A stretch of DNA of 64,000 nt from Lacticaseibacillus pabuli (GTDB taxonomy: Bacteria > Bacillota > Bacilli > Lactobacillales > Lactobacillaceae): contig NZ_CP117884.1 of NCBI RefSeq assembly GCF_028736235.1, positions 1,054,001 to 1,118,000 on the forward strand, in the 5' to 3' direction. Under the pieces are notes generated by a model, which saw nothing but the letters and a program-made list of their open reading frames with translations, searched no databases and had not been told where the DNA came from. Positions 35,073 through 42,512 of the stretch are shown in pieces. How positions within the stretch are numbered: the stretch's first letter is position 1; every line of letters begins with the position of its first letter. The translations under genes were made by a program, and so were the position numbers.

Positions 35073-35536
35073 AGCAGGGAATCAACATCAATCTGAGCAC
35101 AATCGCGCAGGGTGAGCGTGAGTCCGACTTCATCAATCTCGTTCTGTGGCGGAAGAGTGCTGAGAACTTCAGCAACTTCACGCATAAGGGCTCACTGGTG
35201 GGCATTGAAGGCCGCCTGCAAAGCCGTACGTACGACGATAAAGATGGCAAAAAAGTCTACGTCACTGAAGTCGTCGTTGATAAATTTGCACTGCTTGAGC
35301 CAAAGAATTCGGGGACGCATCAGAAGGCTCAGAATGCTCCGCAGAGCGTTCCAACGCAACAGACGCACAATCAGCCGCAAGCGACGCAAACACGTCTTAA
35401 CGGGGCCCCTGCTCAGCAGAATCAACAGTCAGCGGGCCCATTCGCTCAGCACGGTGAAAAGGTAGACATCTCAGAGGATGATCTTCCATTCTTAGGAGGT
35501 AGCACATGGATGCATTTAAACAACGTAGCAGCTTAG
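35069..35536 (+). CDS. Truncated and tail-altered SSB paralogue
   Basis: 155 residues. From codon 14 on it matches the full SSB upstream (AQGERESDF, FTHKGSLVGIEGRLQSRTYD), with a 31-base stretch of identical DNA at the join. The first roughly 40 residues, which form strands 1 to 3 of the OB fold, are replaced by an unrelated 13-residue start (MKQGININLSTIA). At the other end the acidic tip DISEDDLPF is not followed by a stop: one extra base relative to the first copy turns TTTTAG into TTCTTAG, so 14 residues are added and the frame runs 31 bases into the next gene. It may be decaying, or a dominant partner of the intact SSB. Confidence 0.8.
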   Translation: MKQGININLSTIAQGERESDFINLVLWRKSAENFSNFTHKGSLVGIEGRLQSRTYDDKDGKKVYVTEVVVDKFALLEPKNSGTHQKAQNAPQSVPTQQTHNQPQATQTRLNGAPAQQNQQSAGPFAQHGEKVDISEDDLPFLGGSTWMHLNNVAA

Positions 35537-35793
35537 ATGTGCTGTCTTCCGAAGTCGCCACAATGATGAAGCTGTTTGACAAGCTGTCGGACCCCTCATA
35601 CTTGCAGGCGATGCGCCGCAATGAAGGTCTAACTTTGACCAAGATGGCACGACTCATGGGTAGCTATCCCGGCAAAATAAATAAGATTGAGTTGAGTAAG
35701 GTACACCCCGATATTGATTATATCTTCGCCTTTTACACCGCATTGATTCGGTATGAGGGCCAGAAGGAAGCGTGGCGTCATGATCACTTATAA
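35506..35793 (+). CDS. HTH-containing phage protein
   Basis: 95 residues. ATG follows TTAGGAGGT, which lies inside the read-through tail of the SSB paralogue. A helix-turn-helix-like segment (LTLTKMARLMGSYPGKINKIEL, roughly 42-63) suggests DNA binding. The 31-base overlap with the upstream frame is larger than elsewhere in the operon and fits the loss of the upstream stop codon. Confidence 0.7.
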   Translation: MDAFKQRSSLDVLSSEVATMMKLFDKLSDPSYLQAMRRNEGLTLTKMARLMGSYPGKINKIELSKVHPDIDYIFAFYTALIRYEGQKEAWRHDHL

Positions 35794-35893
35794 TGCAGAC
35801 GATTGGCGCAGAGTGAAGCACCTTGCCTATCAAGTTGAATCAGAGCCCAGAGAGTTCACATTTCGGCAAGTCCCAGAGGGGGAATATTGGTGA
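35780..35893 (+). CDS. Small phage protein of 37 residues
   Basis: ATG 35780 with AAGGAAG 9 bases upstream, overlapping both neighbours. The sequence is charged (MITYNADDWRRVKHLAYQ ... VPEGEYW). Unknown; support comes from the tight packing, which leaves no gap if it is real. Confidence 0.5.
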   Translation: MITYNADDWRRVKHLAYQVESEPREFTFRQVPEGEYW

Positions 35894-36108
35894 TCAATTG
35901 GCAGTTAATAATCCAATACAAAAATAAACATGGGTATACGTGGCAGGAATTGAGTGAGTTTGCAGGTCTAGCGCCAAACACCATCTACTACTGGTACTCC
36001 AAACGAGTCGACTCGCCCCGTGTATCCTATCTCAGCAAGGTTGCCATGCTGATTGGAGCCAAGCTGGATGACATATGGATTGCGGAGGCGGACCATGACC
36101 GAGACTAA
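35890..36108 (+). CDS. Small HTH (Cro/XRE-like) protein
   Basis: 72 residues from GTG 35890 after AGAGGGGG; a TTG three bases earlier is also possible. It is nearly all helix-turn-helix: YTWQELSEFAGLAPNTIYYW (about 17-36) and LSKVAMLIGAKLDDIWIAE. Third small HTH regulator in the early region. Confidence 0.75.
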   Translation: MINWQLIIQYKNKHGYTWQELSEFAGLAPNTIYYWYSKRVDSPRVSYLSKVAMLIGAKLDDIWIAEADHDRD

Positions 36109-36376
36109 ACGAGATGTGTTTGAAGCGGCTGGCAAGGTCGCAGTGCCACAGGAAGTAGCAGAATATATTAAGAATTTAAAAGATTATGGCGCGCCGCTGT
36201 TTGTTGCAATGCAGCCCGACCTAGCACCGCGGTTCATTCGCGACTATCTTTTCCCTGTTATGTCGATGGCACTTGATGAAAATGATTTACGGCAAACCAG
36301 GGACAGCCGTCAAGATACCTTTGCCCGCGCCTGGCTCGCCTGGCCGAACGTGGAGGTGGATCACGATGCTGACTAA
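36095..36376 (+). CDS. Hypothetical phage protein
   Basis: 93 residues from ATG 36095 (ribosome site GGAGGCGG). Helical, with VAEYIKNLKDYGAPLFVAMQ and an acidic end. The upstream part of the open frame lies in the preceding gene and is ignored. No recognised family. Confidence 0.6.
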   Translation: MTETKRDVFEAAGKVAVPQEVAEYIKNLKDYGAPLFVAMQPDLAPRFIRDYLFPVMSMALDENDLRQTRDSRQDTFARAWLAWPNVEVDHDAD

Positions 36377-36557
36377 AGAGGAAAAACTGGAGGAGTATGC
36401 ACTCATGCTCACCAACAGGCGCCTAGTACACGCTGTGTCGCGGCGTCGATATGACTATCTAACTGCTCCAGATACCATCACAACTGTCACCGTGAACGAC
36501 GAGCGGGGGCTATGGCTGGCGAAGAACAGACCAGAGCTTGTTAAGTGGGTGGACTGA
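36366..36557 (+). CDS. Hypothetical phage protein
   Basis: 63 residues from ATG 36366, overlapping the preceding stop; a GGAGGTGG sequence sits 10 bases before. Helical N-terminus (MLTKEEKLEEYALMLTNRR). Ends in TGATG with the next gene. Unknown role. Confidence 0.6.
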   Translation: MLTKEEKLEEYALMLTNRRLVHAVSRRRYDYLTAPDTITTVTVNDERGLWLAKNRPELVKWVD

Positions 36558-36727
36558 TGGATAAGCATATAGATCAGAAAACGTGTGGATTTTGCCATCG
36601 ACAGGACGGGAGTGAGTACATCCCCTACAGCGGCTATTACCGTGATAAGGAGCTGGGCATGTTTGTCCCGGCTCTGGAGTGCTTGTATTGCCACAGAAAG
36701 CTGGGTGAGCTGAGAGATGAAGGGTAA
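36557..36727 (+). CDS. Small double-CxxC protein
   Basis: 56 residues from ATG 36557, coupled by TGATG to the gene before. CGFC (10-13 region) and CLYC (46-49 region) flank a Tyr-rich centre (YIPYSGYYRDKE), a likely zinc ribbon. Function unknown; second such small protein in this prophage. Confidence 0.65.
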   Translation: MDKHIDQKTCGFCHRQDGSEYIPYSGYYRDKELGMFVPALECLYCHRKLGELRDEG

Positions 36728-36881
36728 AGAGCTGCTGTACTGCTTATGTACGATGGCTGCGTCAATCGTTTGTACTCTGTATCTGGTGCAAACCTGGCAT
36801 ACGCCACATTTTCCTGCGGCAGTGATTGTGACCGTGATTGTGGCAGGAGTGATGATTTTCGGAGTAGGGGATGATAAATGA
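36717..36881 (+). CDS. Small membrane protein of 54 residues
   Basis: Reading frame from ATG 36717 inside the end of the preceding gene to TGA at 36881, which overlaps the next start (AATGATG). Two hydrophobic helices (LLYCLCTMAASIVCTLYLV and FPAAVIVTVIVAGVMIFGV) with a short polar loop. The ribosome site is weak, so expression would rely on coupling. Confidence 0.6.
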   Translation: MKGKELLYCLCTMAASIVCTLYLVQTWHTPHFPAAVIVTVIVAGVMIFGVGDDK

Positions 36882-37243
36882 TGTTCTGGAGTTGGATAAT
36901 GCCAGTACTTGTTGCAACTGTTTGTTTAGCACTGATGATGCCCCGTGTCATGAGGTCACGAGAGCGTTATGTCGAAGCCAAGCGTATGCGTCTAGCAGAT
37001 GCAAAGCCAAAGGTGATCATTAAGCTGCTTGGCAGTGACGAGTATGTAGGAGAAATAATTGTAGACAGCAAACACGTGGATGACCGACAAGTCGAGTGGA
37101 AAGCACATTTTAGGCTCACGGATACACGAGACCAGGCCGTGGCACTTCTAGTTCGTGAAGCCATTGAGTGCTTGTCTTCGGTGGCCAACTACCAAGACTA
37201 TTGTTTGGTGCTGAAAAGCAAAGGCTGGTCACAAGTAAAATAA
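36878..37243 (+). CDS. Membrane-anchored hypothetical protein
   Basis: 121 residues: one N-terminal helix (about 2-21, MFWSWIMPVLVATVCLALMM), then a basic stretch and a small mixed alpha/beta domain (about 45-120). Last gene of the early operon before the late regulator. No recognised family. Confidence 0.6.
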   Translation: MMFWSWIMPVLVATVCLALMMPRVMRSRERYVEAKRMRLADAKPKVIIKLLGSDEYVGEIIVDSKHVDDRQVEWKAHFRLTDTRDQAVALLVREAIECLSSVANYQDYCLVLKSKGWSQVK

Positions 37244-37318
37244 AAAAGGCGCACCATTACTGGCCCGCCGTTTCCCCAAATTTTTACAAATTAAATTATA
37301 CCATAAGGAGTGGACGCA

Positions 37319-37747
37319 GTGGTGCGAGCAACGAGATATTTTAGCCCAATTGATCATGACAAAACAATTGAAAACGCCAAAGAGGTCTTGGGGAACTACT
37401 GGCATCACAAGCGGCTCGCTCAACACACCAAAATAGCGCTCAGAAGCCCCGTGATGGACGGCATGCCCAAGTCACCTAGCTATGGAAACAAAGCCGAGGA
37501 AAAGCTCGTATCGCACGCTGACGAACTGTACTATATAGCGTGCTGTGAAGGCGCTATCGAATCTCTGGATTCAGCGAATCATCGGCTTATTCTAACAAGT
37601 TATTACTTAACCAAACGATATACTGACAAGCAAATAATGGACAAGCTGTTTTTATCAAAAGCCCAGTATTATCGAACAAAACGAGAAGCGTTAATCGCAT
37701 TCGCTGAGATTTGCCCATTGGTTGAAATCGAGATGAGACCTTTGTGA
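37319..37747 (+). CDS. ArpU family late transcription regulator
   Basis: 142 residues. GTG 37319 is taken as start, 8 bases after AAGGAG; an earlier GTG overlaps the ribosome site. The C-terminal half has the sigma-70 region 4-like helix-turn-helix of ArpU/RinA regulators (HRLILTSYYLTKRYTDKQIM, then DKLFLSKAQYYRTKREALIA). In related phages this protein turns on packaging and morphogenesis genes; here it lies directly before the non-coding region and terminase. Confidence 0.9.
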   Translation: MVRATRYFSPIDHDKTIENAKEVLGNYWHHKRLAQHTKIALRSPVMDGMPKSPSYGNKAEEKLVSHADELYYIACCEGAIESLDSANHRLILTSYYLTKRYTDKQIMDKLFLSKAQYYRTKREALIAFAEICPLVEIEMRPL

Positions 37748-37799
37748 GACCTTTCAACTGTTTTTCCGTCATATGATGGTATTGTGCCAAAGGTGAGAA

Positions 37800-38338
37800 A
37801 CCTGAGACACCGCGCAAAACGTATATCCCTAGTACGTTGAGCACCGTCTAAAGCGAAGATTTAACCTCGACAATTGGTGGGTGCAACTCCCGCCTTTTGC
37901 GTAGCTCACCCCTGCATAAGTGAGCGATTCTACAGAGTGGTCGTAGCGACTACTAGCTTGTCAGGTGACGGAAACGCCGGGCAGGCAGATACATATACAC
38001 GGCACATGTGGGTTGCTCCACAGTTAGAGCGTTATCGCGCGGTATCGCCCACAGTCAAGCACGAGGCTGGTGTCTCACTCGTGTAACAGCCAACGTCATG
38101 TCGTGCTGTTTAGCAAGCAGTAGCAAGATGCGATAAGGCAGAGTACCCGGTAAGCGGGGTTGATCCTCGGTGTGGTAGTGGCCGCCACTGGTGCGCAAGG
38201 CCAATACATAGGGCATATCGGAGACATGGCCTGACTGGTTCAAAGCTCATGCATGAGCAGGACTGCGCTTGTCTGATGCCTATAAAAGAATCGCCTCGCT
38301 TATGGTACTTGGCAACAATGTCGGGTACTATTTATTTT
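37800..38338 (+). ncRNA. Candidate large structured non-coding RNA
   Basis: The 603-base gap between the ArpU-like gene and the next gene has no credible reading frame but dense complementarity. Local stems: GGTGGG/CCCGCC near 37876-37892, GCTCAC/GTGAGC near 37904-37925, AGTGGTCG/CGACTACT near 37936-37954, AGCACGA/TCGTGCT (38058-38064 with 38101-38107) enclosing GGCTG/CAGCC, AGTGG/CCACT near 38177-38189, and the palindrome GCTCATGCATGAGC (38245-38258). Long-range pairs: AGACA..GCGCA (37805-37816) with TGCGC.TGTCT (38264-38274), and AAGCGA.GATT (37851-37861) with AATC...TCGCTT (38289-38301); the two cross, as in a pseudoknot. A rho-independent terminator ends it. Size, prophage setting and terminator fit the ROOL/GOLLD type of giant RNAs, but I cannot confirm the family. 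The 5' end is not fixed. Confidence 0.65.
38305..38338 (+). terminator. Terminator of the candidate ncRNA
   Basis: GTACTTGGC (38305-38313) pairs with GTCGGGTAC (38320-38328), allowing three G-U pairs, around AACAAT, followed by TATTTATTTT. Confidence 0.75.
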
Positions 38339-38350
38339 GAGGTGATTTAG

Positions 38351-38899
38351 ATGACAATTATTGCAGATATAGGCATTGGTGTGCTTAGCGCACTAGTTAC
38401 ACTGGCAGCGTTATATATTAAGGTTATCCCTGCGATGACTAAGGAATTAATTCATGATCAACGAGAATTTAAAAATAATCAGCAATTACAGGTTGAGTCT
38501 TTTTTTCATGAGCAGGGCGGAAGGGATTTAAAACGTCTTTTAAATGAATGGACGCAATTCATTACCGATGAGACTAAAACAAAGAATGTCACTCCTCAAC
38601 AGTTTAAGGGGTATATGCGGGACTTTGTAATTTACGGGTCGACTCGAAGCGTAAAGCTACTGGCAAGCATGCAACAATATAATTATGGGCAAACAGATGA
38701 CACCGGTCATCAACAAGATGAGGACTATTCATTGAAATTGGTCGCCTATGTTGCTTTGATAGTCTGCTCGCTGAAGCAGGACTTCACTGGAGTTGAAATT
38801 ACTCCTCAGATGTTGATGCAAATTAAGTTGAATGACTTTGAAACAGAATCTGAAGAATTTGGAAAAATTGTTGATACAATTAATAACGAGATTGAATGA
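38351..38899 (+). CDS. Membrane-anchored protein of a putative moron
   Basis: 182 residues: one N-terminal helix (about 4-28, ADIGIGVLSALVTLAALYIKV) and a soluble helical domain rich in Gln, Lys and Asp with no recognised family. GAGGTG precedes ATG. The gene is visibly richer in A+T than the packaging genes and lies between two terminators, as expected of a moron expressed apart from phage modules. Exclusion of other phages is a possible role, but only by analogy. Confidence 0.7.
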   Translation: MTIIADIGIGVLSALVTLAALYIKVIPAMTKELIHDQREFKNNQQLQVESFFHEQGGRDLKRLLNEWTQFITDETKTKNVTPQQFKGYMRDFVIYGSTRSVKLLASMQQYNYGQTDDTGHQQDEDYSLKLVAYVALIVCSLKQDFTGVEITPQMLMQIKLNDFETESEEFGKIVDTINNEIE

Positions 38900-38908
38900 G
38901 GCGAGGCA

Positions 38909-39004
38909 ATGAACTGGCAGGCCATTATATGGGTGGCGATAGGCTTTATAATTGCCGGAATGGTTGTTGTATTTTATGCAATCAAATATTTTAGTAAACA
39001 TTAG
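38909..39004 (+). CDS. 31-residue single-helix membrane peptide
   Basis: ATG 38909 after GAGGCG, 9 bases past the preceding stop. The peptide MNWQAIIWVAIGFIIAGMVV continues with a short basic end (AIKYFSKH). One membrane span. Likely cotranscribed with the 182-residue membrane protein and ended by the terminator that follows at once. Confidence 0.6.
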   Translation: MNWQAIIWVAIGFIIAGMVVVFYAIKYFSKH

Positions 39005-39024
39005 GACGCTTAGGCGTCTTTTTT
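39005..39024 (+). terminator. Terminator of the putative moron
   Basis: GACGC / GCGTC stem with TTAG loop and six T, starting right at the stop codon. Confidence 0.88.
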
Positions 39025-39054
39025 AATACATAAATGGGAGATGTGGTGAGTGCA

Positions 39055-39738
39055 ATGGCTAAAGGCAAGTATCAGCAGTGGCTGACAGAAGAAGGACTGA
39101 CAAAGCTGGCTGGCTGGGCACGACAAGGCCTCACCGATGAGCAGATAGCTCACAACATGGGTATCACGCCCCGAACTCTTTACAAGTGGAAAACAGCACA
39201 TGGTCAGATTGGACAGGCCCTAATAAAAGAAAAAGAGGTTGTCGACTTTGAAGTTGAAAATGCCCTGTTTAAACGAGCCATTGGTGCCAGCTATACAGTG
39301 GACAAGACCTACACCCTGATTGAGATTGACCCCGAGACGCTCGCACTGAATCGGAAGAAGTACAGCAACCAGTACAAGCTGGATCACCCCGAGGCAACCG
39401 AGGAGGAGATCAAGGACACGACCATTGAGCACATCCCCGCGCAGCAGAAGATACAAACAGCTGAATACGTGAAGCAACAGCCTGCCGATGTGACCGCACA
39501 ACAGTTCTGGTTGCGCAATCGTAAGCCTAAGCAGTACCGTGACCAATCATTTGCATCACTCAATGAGGCACAGGCTGAGAAGGCTAAGCAGGACGCACGC
39601 AAGGCACGCGCAGAGGCTGACATGGCTGAGGCTAAAGCTAAGGCATACCGCAAGCCAGATGGCGAGGCTGGTGGCCTGAACGCAATTCTAGCAGCCATTG
39701 ATACCAGCGCAGAGGAGGCTAAGCATGGCGATGATTAG
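39055..39738 (+). CDS. Terminase small subunit (PBSX XtmA-like)
   Basis: DNA-recognition subunit of the packaging motor. Start at ATG 39055 (MAKGKYQQWL), as in relatives; GTG codons 9-12 bases earlier cannot be excluded. 227 residues: N-terminal helix-turn-helix (about 20-50, LTDEQIAHNMGITPRTLYKW), a central region typical of the family (YTVDKTYTLIEIDPETLALN), and a charged Ala/Lys/Glu coiled C-terminus. Overlaps terL by 14 bases. Confidence 0.92.
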   Translation: MAKGKYQQWLTEEGLTKLAGWARQGLTDEQIAHNMGITPRTLYKWKTAHGQIGQALIKEKEVVDFEVENALFKRAIGASYTVDKTYTLIEIDPETLALNRKKYSNQYKLDHPEATEEEIKDTTIEHIPAQQKIQTAEYVKQQPADVTAQQFWLRNRKPKQYRDQSFASLNEAQAEKAKQDARKARAEADMAEAKAKAYRKPDGEAGGLNAILAAIDTSAEEAKHGDD

Positions 39739-40987
39739 CTTTACACCATTCTCAAGTAAGCAACTCACTACGCTTAACTGGTGGCGTTCAGAGCCGCAGA
39801 TGCAGGCCATTATCTGTGATGGCGCTGTCCGTTCTGGCAAGACGTTCAGCATGTCGCTCGGCTATGTCTTTTGGAGCATGATCATGTTCGACGGACAGCA
39901 GTTTGGCATCGCTGGAAAAACAATCGGCTCGCTGCGACGCAACGTTATCAGGCCGCTCACTGGTGCGCTAAGCACAATCGGCATGTCGGTGATTGACCAT
40001 CGCAGTGACAACATGATTGAGGTAGCGTTTGACGGCGTGACCAACTATTTTTATCTGTTCGGCGGCAAGGATGAAAGCTCGCAGGACCTCGTACAAGGAA
40101 TTACCTTGGCGGGGTTCTTTTTCGATGAAGTGGCGTTGATGCCTGAGTCATTCGTCAACCAAGCGACGGCTCGTGTGTCCGTTGAGGGCGGCCGATTCTG
40201 GTTTAACTGCAACCCCGCCGGGCCATACCATTGGTTTAAACAGCAATGGATTGACGAAGCGGACCAGAAGAAGGCGCTGCGCGTGCACTTTACTATGCGC
40301 GACAATCCTAGCCTGACTGCTGACGTCATTGACCGATACGAGCATCTGTACAGTGGTGTGTTCTACAAGCGTTACATCCAGGGCCTGTGGGTCATGGCGG
40401 ACGGCATCATATACAGCAACTTCGATGAGACAACAATGGTCAAGGAGCTGCCTGATGGTGCTGTGCCTGATGAGTCATGGGTCAGCTGTGACTATGGGAC
40501 GATGAACGCAACGACATTCGCTTTGTGGCAACACTGGGACAACGCTTGGTATTGCACAGATGAGTTCTATCACTCAGGCCGTGAAGCCGGACACCAGCGC
40601 ACCGATGCGCAGTACGCCGACAATATGGAAGAGTTCTACCAGCACAACGGCTTAGACAAGAAATCTGTCCGTATCATCCTAGACCCGTCTGCTAAGTCGT
40701 TCCGCACAGAACTCCGTCAACGTGGCTTTAGCACCCGACATGCGCGTAACAACGTGCTCGATGGCATCCGCGAGATGATGACACTCATGAGTAATGGCGT
40801 CATGTACTGGAGCAAGAAGTGTGTGAACACATTCAAGGAGTTCAACAGCTACATGTGGGATGAGAAGGCCGCAGACCGTGGCGAGGACAAGCCCATTAAG
40901 CAGAATGACCATGCGATGGACCGTGACCGCTACATGGCTGAGATGGTGATTGTGCCACGTATGCGGCATGATGGCTTTTACGATTAG
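39725..40987 (+). CDS. terL: Terminase large subunit
   Basis: Packaging ATPase and nuclease of the PBSX/Terminase_3 group. ATG 39725 follows GAGGAGG. 420 residues: Walker A GAVRSGKT at 33-40, Walker B GFFFDEVALMP (about 136-146), and the nuclease part with SCDYGTMNATTFALW (about 255-270) and IILDPSAKSF, which hold the metal-binding Asp residues. The portal gene follows after 10 bases. Confidence 0.95.
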   Translation: MAMISFTPFSSKQLTTLNWWRSEPQMQAIICDGAVRSGKTFSMSLGYVFWSMIMFDGQQFGIAGKTIGSLRRNVIRPLTGALSTIGMSVIDHRSDNMIEVAFDGVTNYFYLFGGKDESSQDLVQGITLAGFFFDEVALMPESFVNQATARVSVEGGRFWFNCNPAGPYHWFKQQWIDEADQKKALRVHFTMRDNPSLTADVIDRYEHLYSGVFYKRYIQGLWVMADGIIYSNFDETTMVKELPDGAVPDESWVSCDYGTMNATTFALWQHWDNAWYCTDEFYHSGREAGHQRTDAQYADNMEEFYQHNGLDKKSVRIILDPSAKSFRTELRQRGFSTRHARNNVLDGIREMMTLMSNGVMYWSKKCVNTFKEFNSYMWDEKAADRGEDKPIKQNDHAMDRDRYMAEMVIVPRMRHDGFYD

Positions 40988-40997
40988 GAGGAGAGAC

Positions 40998-42512
40998 ATG
41001 GACCAAGACGATGGGATCATGAGCCTGGACGTGGCTCGTAGCATTTTCCAAAATACAGACGGCGAGCGCATGGTGACTGACCGCAATTACCGCCAGTCGC
41101 TGCGCTATTACCGCAATCAAAACGACATTGTCATCAAGACTGGTGGTAAGTCTAAGGCCGACAACGAGAAGAAGGAAGCTGAGAAGAAAGACCCATTACA
41201 CGACCACGACAGCCGTGTGTCGTCTAACTTTCAGCAGCTGCTTGTAGACCAAAAGGCCAGCTATACAGTCGGCACACCGCCAACCATTGACACCGAGAGC
41301 AAGAGCGACAATAGCAAGATTGAGGACACACTGGGCGATGTCTGGCAGTCCACGTTATACAAGTTAATTGTGGATGCTTCGCTTGCTGGCACGTCATGGT
41401 TGCACGTGTGGAACGACGACGAAGGCTTTCACTATGCGGAAGTCCCACCGTTTGAAGTGACGCCAATCTACAAGAACTCCCTCACCCATGAGCTGCTGGC
41501 AGTACGTCGCACATATGACCAACTCGACCCAGCAGATGGCAAGGTGTACACCTACAACGAGTACTGGACGCAAGACTCTGCCACATTCTTCAAGATGCCA
41601 CAAGGCCAAGACTACGACACAATGGTGTACAACCAGAGCGTCGCCCTGGTGGACAGTGTCAACGACGAGAGCATGGACAACGTCGCCACCTTCAAGCATG
41701 GCTTTAAGGGCGTGCCATTCATCCCGTTCCGTAACAACAGCGACGAACGCCCAGACTTGTACAAGTACAAGGGCCTCATCGACGTGTATGACCTGGTATA
41801 CAACGGGTTCGTTAATGATGTTGAAGACGTGCAGCAAGTTATCCTCATCCTCACCAACTACGAAGGCACCAGCCTTGAAGAGTTCAAGGACAATCTACGC
41901 AAGTACAAGGCGGCTAACTTCGAGAGCACCAGCGCTGATGACCGTAGCGGGCTGGATAAGCTCACTATCGACATCCCCGTTGAGGCACGGACGCAGCTGC
42001 TTGATACAACGTTCAAAAATATCTTTTACCAAGGCCAGGGCGTCAACCCTAACGAGCTTAGCCTAGGCACCAACCTGTCTGGGACGGCCATTAAGATGCT
42101 GTACGGACAGCTTGAACTGAAAGCACAGCAGATTGAGTCAGAGTTTACCCCATCTGTGGCACAACTTGTACGCTTTATCCTAGGCAAGGACAGCACATAC
42201 AAGATTACCCAGACATGGACCCGCACTAGCATCCAGAATGATTCTGAGCAGGCTGACATAGTGGCAAAGCTGGCCGCTGTATCGTCCAAAGAAGCTATTG
42301 CCAAGCACAACCCTATTGCTGATGACCCTGATCAGGAACTCAAGGACTTGCAGCATGACCAGGATGCAGCAGATGAACGCCAGGCCGCAAAGCCCGACCC
42401 ATTCGCTAACCCTGATGCTGCACAGGCCGCACAGCAAGACCCTGACGGCCAGCAAGAGGATGACAAGGACAATCAGACCGGTGACGATAAGAAGCCGGTA
42501 GATGATGAGTAA
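40998..42512 (+). CDS. Portal protein (SPP1 gp6-like)
   Basis: Forms the ring through which DNA enters and leaves the head. ATG 40998 follows AGGAGGAGAGAC. 504 residues with the DUF1073/gp6-like core (NYRQSLRYYRNQNDIVIK near the N-terminus; GLIDVYDLVYNGFVNDVEDV; SLGTNLSGTAIKMLYGQLEL) and an acidic Gln/Asp-rich tail from about 455. The stop overlaps the minor head gene. Confidence 0.93.
   Translation: MDQDDGIMSLDVARSIFQNTDGERMVTDRNYRQSLRYYRNQNDIVIKTGGKSKADNEKKEAEKKDPLHDHDSRVSSNFQQLLVDQKASYTVGTPPTIDTESKSDNSKIEDTLGDVWQSTLYKLIVDASLAGTSWLHVWNDDEGFHYAEVPPFEVTPIYKNSLTHELLAVRRTYDQLDPADGKVYTYNEYWTQDSATFFKMPQGQDYDTMVYNQSVALVDSVNDESMDNVATFKHGFKGVPFIPFRNNSDERPDLYKYKGLIDVYDLVYNGFVNDVEDVQQVILILTNYEGTSLEEFKDNLRKYKAANFESTSADDRSGLDKLTIDIPVEARTQLLDTTFKNIFYQGQGVNPNELSLGTNLSGTAIKMLYGQLELKAQQIESEFTPSVAQLVRFILGKDSTYKITQTWTRTSIQNDSEQADIVAKLAAVSSKEAIAKHNPIADDPDQELKDLQHDQDAADERQAAKPDPFANPDAAQAAQQDPDGQQEDDKDNQTGDDKKPVDDE

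Noticed and set aside
37874..38243. Two open frames of 60-70 codons (one per strand) within the non-coding region
   Set aside because: No ribosome sites, odd composition, and they cross the stem-forming segments; better explained by RNA structure.
38309..38338. Promoter TTGGCA-N18-TATTTT for the moron
   Set aside because: It would place the transcript start at the ribosome site, and the same bases form a convincing terminator.
37748..38350. Group I or II intron, or a phage tRNA
   Set aside because: The flanking genes are whole and unrelated, so no interrupted gene exists; no tRNA cloverleaf was found.
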